Assembly: GCA_028690885.1 (NCBI GenBank)
Contig: JAQVAJ010000080.1
Coordinates: forward strand, 1 to 6,954
From: Clostridia bacterium
Lineage (GTDB): Bacteria; Bacillota; Clostridia; DUPQ01
Direction of reading: 5' to 3'
DNA: 6,954 nt
The translations under genes and the position numbers were made by a program. Below, piece after piece: positions 1 through 5,303 of the stretch. Every line of letters starts with the position of its first letter. Position 1 is the stretch's first letter. The notes under the pieces were generated by a model. The model saw only the letters and a list, made by a program, of their open reading frames with translations, was not told the origin of the DNA and did no database searches.

Positions 1-497
1 TGATTTCACCTTTTGATACTTCATCGTTCTGTTTTGAAGGATTTCCTCCAGTTAAAGTATCGTTAAAGAAAAAGTTTTTTGAAAAGATACAAAAGGAAAC
101 CAGAACATGCATTATATATGAAGCTCCCCATAAAATCGTAAAAACAATTGACGTTGCAAAGCAGATTCTTGGTGGGGACAGGATGATATCAGTAGTTAAG
201 GAAATAACAAAAATTCATGAAACGGTGATTGTAGATACAATTGAAAATATTTCTAGATATTTTGCTTTAAACGAGCCAAAAGGTGAGTATGTTATTGTAA
301 TAGAAGGAAAGAAGGATATAACTGATGAGATCGTTAATAAGAAACCTTTAAATATAGATGAGATAGTTAAAATGCAGTATGAAGAGCATATAAAAAACGG
401 CTTTTCTCGCAAGGACGCAATGCGAAAAATTGCCGTTGACAATAATATGTCAAGAAATGAAGTTTATTCTATATTATTCAGTGTCTCCAGAAGATAA
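1..497 (+). CDS. rsmI: 16S rRNA (cytidine-1402-2'-O)-methyltransferase RsmI, C-terminal part (5' end outside window)
   Basis: The reading frame is open from base 3 to the TAA at 495-497, giving 164 residues of a protein that is usually about 280 long. The N-terminal half with the SAM-binding start is therefore off the left edge. The ATG at 183 is internal, because clear family sequence precedes it. Visible hallmarks of the tetrapyrrole-methylase-fold RsmI family are an FEGFPPVK segment (family FxGFLPxK), YEAPHKI (family YESPHRI), and KEITKIHE (family RELTKxHE). A C-terminal helical module ending DAMRKIAVDNNMSRNEVYSIL is the small domain that follows the catalytic core. RsmI 2'-O-methylates C1402 in the ribosomal decoding centre using SAM. 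The 3' end overlaps the converging abrB gene by 24 bp. rsmI facing abrB is a recognised Firmicute arrangement (yabC-abrB in Bacillus subtilis), which supports both calls. Confidence 0.93.
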   Translation, partial: ISPFDTSSFCFEGFPPVKVSLKKKFFEKIQKETRTCIIYEAPHKIVKTIDVAKQILGGDRMISVVKEITKIHETVIVDTIENISRYFALNEPKGEYVIVIEGKKDITDEIVNKKPLNIDEIVKMQYEEHIKNGFSRKDAMRKIAVDNNMSRNEVYSILFSVSRR

Positions 498-725
498 TTC
501 ATTTATGCAGTCTTTGCATATCTTATTTCCATTATAATTCTCAATATCATCAGTTGAACCGCAAAGACAGCATCCCGGTTCAAATTTTTTAATCATTATA
601 CTATCACCTTCAAGTGAAATTTCTACTGCTTCTCTTTTGCCTATATTAAGGGATTTACGAAGTTCTATTGGAACTACTATCCTGCCTAATTCATCAATTT
701 TTCTTACTACTCCAGCTGATTTCAT
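474..725 (-). CDS. abrB: AbrB-family transition-state regulator with C-terminal Cys4 (zinc-ribbon-like) tail
   Basis: An 83-residue DNA-binding protein. Residues 1-48 form a classic swapped-hairpin AbrB/SpoVT domain (MKSAGVVRKIDELGRIVVPIELRKSL, with the conserved R8, D11, E12, R15, P19 and R23 area). In Bacillus the C-terminal half is a multimerisation domain. Here it is replaced by a short tail with two CxxC pairs (C52/C55 and C70/C73) around a GNKICKDC segment, typical of clostridial AbrB homologues and likely to bind one zinc ion. AbrB proteins repress or modulate stationary-phase, sporulation and secondary-metabolism promoters. The start is fixed by GGAGGA at 731-736, five bases upstream. 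The gene has its own promoter at 756-784 and ends inside rsmI. What it controls here cannot be told from the sequence. The family call is secure; zinc binding is inferred. Confidence 0.93.
   Translation of the reverse strand: MKSAGVVRKIDELGRIVVPIELRKSLNIGKREAVEISLEGDSIMIKKFEPGCCLCGSTDDIENYNGNKICKDCINELSSGDTE
554..590 (+). terminator. Candidate rho-independent terminator for rsmI inside abrB
   Basis: A perfect 8-bp inverted repeat, TTGAACCG (554-561) and CGGTTCAA (576-583), with a 14-base loop, is followed by A and six T residues (585-590) on the plus strand. It lies 57 bases beyond the rsmI stop codon and within the abrB codons for the CxxC region. The position and T-tract fit termination of rsmI transcripts. 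The large loop and the coding constraint make a chance match possible. Confidence 0.45.
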
Positions 726-755
726 TTTTGTCCTCCAACAGTTTCTTTATTGTTA

Positions 756-784
756 ATTTTATCAATTTTATGAACATAATGCAA
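756..784 (-). promoter_or_regulatory. abrB promoter (sigma-A type)
   Basis: On the minus strand a -35 TTGCAT (779-784) is separated by exactly 17 bases from a -10 TAAAAT (756-761), about 31 bases upstream of the abrB start. The element begins just after the UroD-like gene ends, so abrB can be transcribed independently even if read-through from that gene also occurs. Confidence 0.6.
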
Positions 785-800
785 CACAAATTTTATGTTC
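772..800. repeat. 8-bp inverted repeat spanning the abrB -35 region
   Basis: GAACATAA (772-779) and TTATGTTC (793-800) form a perfect inverted repeat with a 13-base centre. It covers the UroD-like stop codon and the abrB -35 box. A CATAATGC direct repeat (775-782 and 801-808) overlaps it. There is no T-tract, so it is a poor terminator. It could be a protein-binding site (AbrB autoregulation is known in Bacillus) or chance in AT-rich DNA. Confidence 0.3.
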
Positions 801-1788
801 CATAATGCTTAAGCACATCTATAAGAGCTTTGATGTTCTCATATGGCACATCATCCTGCACTTCTTGTGAAGGGGCAGCTATATATCCTCCATTTTCGCT
901 CATTGCTAGTATTATTCTTTCTGCTTCATGGCTTACCTGTTTAGCAGAGCCATATGGCAAAGTCTGTTGTGTTGATATACCACCCCAGAAAGCAAGCTTT
1001 TCACCAAAAGATTTTTTTATTTCAAATATATCCATACATTCTGGTTGTATTGGGTTAAGAACATCAACTCCCATCTCACATAAATCGGGTAGAATTTGTC
1101 TAACATTTCCGCATGAATGAACCCAAACATCCAACTCATATGAATGTATGAGATCATATTCCTTCTGTTCACCTGGTTTAATCATTTCCTTCCATGATGA
1201 GGGGGACATAAGTAATGATTTTTGAGATCCCCAGTCACTTCCAAGCAGTACTCCATCAATATATTCATTAGTTAAAAGGTTTTCCAGCATGACCATATTT
1301 TTTCTAATAATATAATTTAGTAACTGCTGAGCTGTTTGAGGGGAACAGGCCATATCTGCAAGGAAATTTTCTATTCCTCTAGCAAAATATGCTTTTTCAA
1401 AATGACTTCCCCATATAAAAACAGTTACATAACAGCCAAAGTTTTCTTTTAGAAATTTAGCATATTCTTCATACTGCGAATAACTTCCGGTACCTTTTGT
1501 TTTAGGTAAATATTCAGGTGCATCTAAAGATGCGCAATAGTTTTTAGCATCGTACCATGTCCACCAAGGAGCGCTTACTCCTATTGCGTGATTTCCAATA
1601 GAAAGATATATTGCATCACATTTAGAAATAAGATTTTTTTCATAAGCTGACATGATGTCTTTATTATAATAATCTTTAAGAAGCATATCTCCATATTTAG
1701 CATTAGCATTTCTTGTTATTTGAAGAAGATAAGGTATTTTATCTGATGATACATGATTTATTGCTTTTTTTATATACTGACTATCCAT
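793..1788 (-). CDS. Uroporphyrinogen decarboxylase (URO-D) superfamily protein, probable methyltransferase-like branch
   Basis: A 331-residue soluble protein of typical URO-D TIM-barrel length. Recognisable barrel segments are LGSDWGSQ (182-189), WVHSCGNVR (222-230), NPIQPE (245-250), FWGGIS (267-272) and the C-terminal GGYIAAPSQEVQDDVP (300-315), followed by NIKALIDVLKHYG. The HxCG motif (H224, C226) is characteristic of the corrinoid-dependent branch (MtaA/MtbA/CmuA-like). In characterised members it supplies zinc ligands, with a third cysteine further on. No cysteine is seen where the barrel's last strand reads GGYIAAPSQEV; C251 is the only nearby candidate. Heme-pathway HemE is unlikely: the protein lacks the usual HemE N-terminal substrate motif, and no other heme gene is nearby. 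No corrinoid protein gene is adjacent, so the substrate is unknown. The start is supported by TAGGAGGG at 1793-1800. The gene lies 67 bases upstream of abrB on the same strand. Confidence 0.85.
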   Translation of the reverse strand: MDSQYIKKAINHVSSDKIPYLLQITRNANAKYGDMLLKDYYNKDIMSAYEKNLISKCDAIYLSIGNHAIGVSAPWWTWYDAKNYCASLDAPEYLPKTKGTGSYSQYEEYAKFLKENFGCYVTVFIWGSHFEKAYFARGIENFLADMACSPQTAQQLLNYIIRKNMVMLENLLTNEYIDGVLLGSDWGSQKSLLMSPSSWKEMIKPGEQKEYDLIHSYELDVWVHSCGNVRQILPDLCEMGVDVLNPIQPECMDIFEIKKSFGEKLAFWGGISTQQTLPYGSAKQVSHEAERIILAMSENGGYIAAPSQEVQDDVPYENIKALIDVLKHYGT

Positions 1789-1811
1789 AAAACCCTCCTA
1801 GTCGTTATAAT

Positions 1812-1840
1812 ATTATACCATTATAAATTTTAACTGACAC
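1812..1840 (-). promoter_or_regulatory. Promoter of the UroD-like gene, extended -10
   Basis: On the minus strand a perfect -10 TATAAT (1812-1817) is preceded by TGG, an extended -10 TGn. Seventeen bases further is a weak -35 GTGTCA (1835-1840, 4 of 6 matches). It sits 24 bases upstream of the start codon, just ahead of the AGGAGG site, and so predicts a very short leader. Confidence 0.55.
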
Positions 1841-1890
1841 ATTAATTAACCTTTAAATATATTGACTTATTCCTCTTTCAGATAAACTTA

Positions 1891-1919
1891 TTGACATAAA
1901 GGCAAATAAATAATAAAAT
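1891..1919 (+). promoter_or_regulatory. rny promoter (sigma-A type)
   Basis: A consensus -35 TTGACA (1891-1896), a 17-base spacer and a -10 TAAAAT (1914-1919) precede rny. The predicted start near 1926 leaves a leader of about 68 bases. That leader includes a 10-bp palindrome, TACATATGTA (1950-1959), and the AAGGAGG site at 1975-1981. The promoter is divergent from that of the UroD-like gene. Confidence 0.65.
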
Positions 1920-1993
1920 TACAAATTGTATGGATTATATATTTTAATTTACATATGTACTTTGAAAACCGAATAAGGAGGTAATAAAAAGGA

Positions 1994-3550
1994 ATGACTC
2001 CCAGAGAAATAATAGGTTTAGTCATTATCGTTGTTCTAATAATATTTTCAATAGTAATGTACTTTTTAGGAATACGACATAGAAAGATGGTTGCTGAGAA
2101 GGAAATAGGTAGTGCAGAATCTGAAGCAAAGAAACTTATCTTGCAAGGTGAGAAGCAGGCAGAAGAACGCAAAAGAGAGATATTGATTGAAGCCAAAGAA
2201 GAAATCCACAAAAGTAGGATTGAAATGGAGAGGGATCTTAAGGAAAGAAGAAATGAAATCCAGAGAATGGAACGCAGAGTAATCCAGAAAGAAGAAACCC
2301 TTGACAAGAAAACCACTTTGATGGAAAGCAAAGAAGAAGTTCTTAATAATAAAATGTCAGATATTGAGGCCAAGCAGAAAGAGATTGAAGATACTCATCA
2401 AAAGAAACTCTTGGAGCTGGAAAGGATATCTGGACTTACTGTCGATGAAGCAAAAACTTATCTGTTAAAATCATTAGAAGATGATATCAAGCATGAGAAA
2501 GTCCTTTTATTGAAAGAATATGAAGCAAAGACTAAGGAAGATTCTGATAATCTTGCCAAAAATATTATTTCAACCGCGATTCAAAGATGCGCATCTGATT
2601 ATGTTGCTGAAAATACAGTATCAGTAGTATCGCTGCCTAACGATGAAATGAAAGGCCGTATTATTGGACGTGAAGGAAGGAATATTAGAGCTTTAGAGAC
2701 ACTTACAGGTATAGACCTTATAATTGATGATACTCCAGAAGCTGTAGTACTCTCTGGATTTGATCCAATAAGAAGGGAAATAGCCAGAATAACATTAGAG
2801 AAGCTGATAGTTGATGGAAGAATTCATCCTGCAAGGATTGAAGAAACTGTTAATAAGGCAAAAAAAGAAATTGAGAACACAATTAAAATTGAAGGTGATA
2901 AGGTGGCTTTTGAAGCCGGAGTACATAACCTTCACCCAGAGATTATAAGACTTTTGGGCAGAATGAAATACAGGACAAGTTATGGACAGAATGTTCTTAA
3001 GCATTCATTGGAAGTATCAATGCTTGCAGGAATAATGGCTGGAGAACTTGGAATGGATGTCAATCTGGCAAAAAGAGCAGGATTGCTACATGACATAGGT
3101 AAATCCATTGACTTCGAGACAGAAGGATCACATATAGATGTCGGAGCGGATATAGCCAGAAAATACAATGAACATCCTGTAGTACTTGACTCTATTATGT
3201 CACATCATGGTGACAAAGAACCAGAAAGCGCTATCGCAGTTCTTGTGCAGGCAGCAGACGGTATTTCCGCAGCAAGGCCTGGAGCAAGAAGAGAATCTTT
3301 AGAAGCGTATGTCAAGAGAATTGAGAAACTTGAAGAGATTGCTAATTCTTTTGACGGTGTAGAAAAATCATATGCGGTTCAGGCAGGCAGGGAAATCAGA
3401 ATAATGGTAAAACCTGATAAAATGACCGATGATGATATCGTTCTTACATGTAGAGAGATAGTTAAGAAAATTGAAAATGAAATGGAATATCCCGGACAGA
3501 TAAAAGTAAATGTCATAAGGGAAGTAAGAGTTGTTGATTTTGCAAAGTAA
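1994..3550 (+). CDS. rny: Ribonuclease Y, membrane-anchored endoribonuclease
   Basis: A complete 518-residue protein, the normal length for RNase Y. Domain order: N-terminal transmembrane anchor (about residues 5-26, IIGLVIIVVLIIFSIVMYFL); a long charged coiled coil (about 30-190) rich in E, K and R; a KH RNA-binding domain with the GxxG loop GREG (225-228) in GRIIGREGRNIRALE; and an HD metal-dependent phosphohydrolase domain with H337, the H366-D367 pair in LLHDIGK, and D422. The C-terminal segment VKVNVIREVRVVDFAK-like end is typical. RNase Y initiates bulk mRNA decay in many Firmicutes, acting at the inner face of the membrane with degradosome partners. The ATG at 1994 is the only usable start, because an in-frame TAA lies at 1985-1987. 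Its AAGGAGG (1975-1981) is 12 bases away, a longer spacing than usual. The gene is transcribed alone, from its own promoter to a strong terminator at 3553-3600. Confidence 0.97.
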   Translation: MTPREIIGLVIIVVLIIFSIVMYFLGIRHRKMVAEKEIGSAESEAKKLILQGEKQAEERKREILIEAKEEIHKSRIEMERDLKERRNEIQRMERRVIQKEETLDKKTTLMESKEEVLNNKMSDIEAKQKEIEDTHQKKLLELERISGLTVDEAKTYLLKSLEDDIKHEKVLLLKEYEAKTKEDSDNLAKNIISTAIQRCASDYVAENTVSVVSLPNDEMKGRIIGREGRNIRALETLTGIDLIIDDTPEAVVLSGFDPIRREIARITLEKLIVDGRIHPARIEETVNKAKKEIENTIKIEGDKVAFEAGVHNLHPEIIRLLGRMKYRTSYGQNVLKHSLEVSMLAGIMAGELGMDVNLAKRAGLLHDIGKSIDFETEGSHIDVGADIARKYNEHPVVLDSIMSHHGDKEPESAIAVLVQAADGISAARPGARRESLEAYVKRIEKLEEIANSFDGVEKSYAVQAGREIRIMVKPDKMTDDDIVLTCREIVKKIENEMEYPGQIKVNVIREVRVVDFAK

Positions 3551-3552
3551 TT

Positions 3553-3600
3553 AAAAAAAAGAGCTGTCACATTATTTGGTAATGTACAGCTCTTTATTCT
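3553..3600. terminator. Bidirectional rho-independent terminator between rny and scfB
   Basis: AAAGAGCTGT (3558-3567) pairs perfectly with ACAGCTCTTT (3586-3595). Inside it, ACATTA (3569-3574) pairs with TAATGT (3580-3585), leaving one bulged C (3568) and a 5-base loop. On the minus strand the stem is followed by eight U residues, making it an excellent terminator for scfB. On the plus strand the tail is TTTATTCT, a weaker but usable end for rny. The two genes converge on it. Confidence 0.93.
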
Positions 3601-3627
3601 ATTGTTAAATTTTAGTGTTAAACATTT

Positions 3628-4992
3628 TTATACATCCTGTTTTGCAACCTGAATCATAATTGCACATTCTATTCTTTTCTTAAATAGAGTGCAGCCGTAT
3701 TCATATGTTCCTAAGATATTTCCTGTAGCATGATATGCATTTGCAGCGCATCCCCCTGAACAGTAAAGTTTTGCCCAGCATTCATCGCATTCTTTGCGTG
3801 CATATACATTGCATTGTTTAAATTCATATTGAAGAACTGTATTTGTAATTCCTTTCCAAATATCACCCATACTGTATCTTGGGTCAGATACGAACTGATG
3901 GCAGGGGAAAAGCTCACCCCATGGTGTAACTGCAAGATATTCAGTACCTGAACCGCATCCTGATATCCTTTTATATATGCATGGACCATGATTTAAGTCA
4001 ATCATATAGTGATAAAAAGTAAAACCTTTATTCTGATTTTCTCTTTTAATCATTTCTTTTGCGAGTATTTCATATTGTTCAAGAAGGGTTGGAAGATCAG
4101 ACTGGGTAAGAGCATATGGATCTTCTGGAGGACAAACAACAGGTTCCATGCTTAATTCATTGAAACCCAGATCTGCCATGTGGAATATGTCATTTGTGAA
4201 ATCAGTATTGAAATGAGTGTATGTTCCACGAACATAATATGTCCCTTTAGTTCTGTTATTTACTAATTTCTGAAATTTGGGGACTATTACATCATAGCTT
4301 CCATTGCCTTTAATATCTTTTCGGAGCCTGTCATGAACTTCTTTTCTTCCGTCAAGACTTAGTACAACATTGTCCATTTGTTCATTTGTAAAGTTAATAA
4401 CATCATCATCTATAAGCATTCCGTTAGTGGTAAGAGTAAACCGGAAGTTTTTATTAAATGACTTTTCAATACTACGGGCATATATGACTAGCTTCTTGCA
4501 AACTTCCCAATTCATTAAAGGTTCACCACCAAAAAAATCCACTTCAAGATTTCTTTTTTTTCCAGAATTTTCTATTAAGAAATCTAAAGCACGTTTTCCA
4601 GTGTCATAACTCATTAATGCTCTTTTACCCTTATAATTTCCTTGGCTTGCAAAACAGTATTCGCAATTGAGGTTGCATGTATGTGCTACATGAAGACACA
4701 ACGCCTTCACCTCATCCTTTTTGGACTTTAAATTTATAGATATATTCTTGTATGGATCCTTACTGAAAAGCTTATTTTCCTTCTCAAGAAGAACTACATC
4801 ATCAATACAGTCTATGACATCTTTAACTGTTACATCTGTATATTTTTTCAGTATTGATTTTGTTATTTGTTCAGTATCGGAGCTTTTATACATTGATATG
4901 ATGTCATATGCAACATCATCAACTACATGCACAGAACCGCTATATGTATCGAGTACGATATTGTATCCGTTAAGTTTATATTGATGTATCAT
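3628..4992 (-). CDS. scfB: Thioether cross-link-forming SCIFF peptide maturase, radical SAM/SPASM protein
   Basis: A 454-residue enzyme that modifies the SCIFF precursor encoded just upstream. Residues 1-75 (MIHQYKLNGYNIVLD...) form an N-terminal peptide-recognition (RRE-like) domain. The radical SAM core follows, with its CxxxCxxC cluster motif CNLNCEYC (C106, C110, C113) and GGEP at 155-158. The C-terminal SPASM domain shows the full auxiliary-cluster pattern: C346-x12-G-x4-C364, then C402-x2-C405-x5-C411-x3-C415, and a last C434. The family reductively cleaves SAM and forms Cys-thioether bonds to non-alpha carbons (ranthipeptides; CteB is the structurally known example). The start is placed at the ATG at 4990-4992, not the TTG 18 bases upstream at 5008-5010. 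The protein family begins MIHQ, and AGAGGA (4996-5001) fits only the ATG. It is separated from scfA by a hairpin and ends at the strong terminator shared with rny. Confidence 0.95.
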   Translation of the reverse strand: MIHQYKLNGYNIVLDTYSGSVHVVDDVAYDIISMYKSSDTEQITKSILKKYTDVTVKDVIDCIDDVVLLEKENKLFSKDPYKNISINLKSKKDEVKALCLHVAHTCNLNCEYCFASQGNYKGKRALMSYDTGKRALDFLIENSGKKRNLEVDFFGGEPLMNWEVCKKLVIYARSIEKSFNKNFRFTLTTNGMLIDDDVINFTNEQMDNVVLSLDGRKEVHDRLRKDIKGNGSYDVIVPKFQKLVNNRTKGTYYVRGTYTHFNTDFTNDIFHMADLGFNELSMEPVVCPPEDPYALTQSDLPTLLEQYEILAKEMIKRENQNKGFTFYHYMIDLNHGPCIYKRISGCGSGTEYLAVTPWGELFPCHQFVSDPRYSMGDIWKGITNTVLQYEFKQCNVYARKECDECWAKLYCSGGCAANAYHATGNILGTYEYGCTLFKKRIECAIMIQVAKQDV

Positions 4993-5008
4993 TTTTCCTC
5001 TTTTTCTC

Positions 5009-5050
5009 AAAAAAACAGCCGCCAGACCGCATTAATGCAGATATGACGGC
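5009..5050 (-). terminator. Intra-operon terminator/attenuator between scfA and scfB
   Basis: On the minus strand, GCCGTCA (5050-5044) pairs with TGGCGGC (5024-5018) with one G-U pair. CTGCA (5040-5036) pairs with TGCGG (5031-5027) around a TTAA loop. TG and seven U residues (5015-5009) follow, running up to the scfB leader. This is a GC-rich intrinsic terminator shape in AT-rich DNA, located 20 bases after the scfA stop. Partial read-through would give far more peptide mRNA than maturase mRNA. It could also act as a 3' stabilising hairpin for scfA. Confidence 0.85.
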
Positions 5051-5069
5051 GTATAAACAATTTTATATG

Positions 5070-5225
5070 CTATTTACTTGTGTTCTCGCACTGTTGGTTA
5101 GCAACTCCGCATGATGTCTTGCATGCTGACTGACATGATGTCTGGCATTCTCCACAACCGCCATTATTCATACTGCTTACAAGATTTCGTGTTTGAATTG
5201 TTTTAATCCTTTTTGTTTTTTCCAT
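5070..5225 (-). CDS. scfA: SCIFF ranthipeptide precursor (six cysteines in forty-five residues)
   Basis: A small 51-residue gene that standard length cut-offs miss. The protein begins MEKTKRIKTIQTRNLVSSM, a basic leader with the IKT motif. The cysteine-rich core follows: GGCGECQTSCQSACKTSC, then GVANQQCEN and TSK. The six cysteines (C24, C27, C31, C35, C39, C46) and the CGECQTSCQSACKTSC core match the SCIFF family. These peptides are near-universal in Clostridia and are processed by the radical SAM enzyme encoded directly downstream. Threonines T29 and T37 are candidate thioether acceptors. The residue after C39 is glycine, where I recall threonine in most relatives, and there is a short TSK extension. 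The biological role of mature SCIFF is not established. The start is fixed by the family leader. GAAGGA (5240-5245) is about 14 bases upstream, a long spacing. A strong promoter lies at 5275-5303. Confidence 0.95.
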   Translation of the reverse strand: MEKTKRIKTIQTRNLVSSMNNGGCGECQTSCQSACKTSCGVANQQCENTSK

Positions 5226-5274
5226 TTTTACAATACCAGTCCTTCATAGTAGTTTAATCTCTTTTAACAGCATC

Positions 5275-5303
5275 ATTCTAATGCAATTATTAGACTATGT
5301 CAA
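5275..5303 (-). promoter_or_regulatory. scfA promoter (sigma-A type), overlapping the decarboxylase stop codon
   Basis: A consensus -35 TTGACA (5298-5303, minus strand), a 17-base spacer and a -10 TAGAAT (5275-5280) give one of the best promoters in the window. The predicted start near 5268 leaves a leader of about 43 bases. The -35 box includes the TGA stop of the decarboxylase gene (5300-5302), so the promoter is embedded in the end of the upstream gene. Confidence 0.75.
5286..5298 (+). promoter_or_regulatory. Copy 1 of shared 13-base motif, in the scfA promoter spacer
   Basis: ATTATTAGACTAT lies between the -35 and -10 boxes of the scfA promoter. It matches the ymdB copy (6845-6857) at 12 of 13 positions, and the one difference (A for T) is at the centre of the palindromic TAGWCTA. 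The site would be well placed for a repressor. It is only a candidate, because the DNA is AT-rich. Confidence 0.35.

Noticed and set aside
183..497. A separate 104-residue gene starting at ATG 183
   Set aside because: The same frame is open to the left edge and encodes typical RsmI sequence (FEGFPPVK, YEAPHKI) before this ATG, so it is an internal methionine.
772..800. Terminator for the UroD-like gene
   Set aside because: The inverted repeat GAACATAA/TTATGTTC is AT-rich, and the minus-strand sequence after it has no U-tract. It is listed only as a repeat.
1862..1890. Second possible rny promoter, TTGACT at 1862-1867
   Set aside because: Seventeen bases downstream is AACTTA, a poor -10. The TTGACA/TAAAAT pair at 1891-1919 is much better.
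1920..1993. Riboswitch or RNA thermometer in the rny leader
   Set aside because: The leader is only about 68 bases and AT-rich. Its 10-bp palindrome TACATATGTA has no GC stem, and no known riboswitch core is visible.
1888..2373. Long serine/leucine-rich minus-strand ORF opposite the start of rny
   Set aside because: It is the antisense shadow of the E/K-rich coiled-coil codons of rny, with no ribosome binding site and no recognisable domain.
3711..3989. 92-residue ORF within scfB in another frame on the same strand
   Set aside because: It overlaps the SPASM domain coding region completely, and has no family features of its own.
4993..5010. Upstream TTG start for the radical SAM maturase, adding six residues (MRKRGK)
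   Set aside because: This extension covers the ribosome binding site AGAGGA and part of the attenuator U-tract. The family begins at MIHQ, so the ATG at 4990-4992 is preferred.
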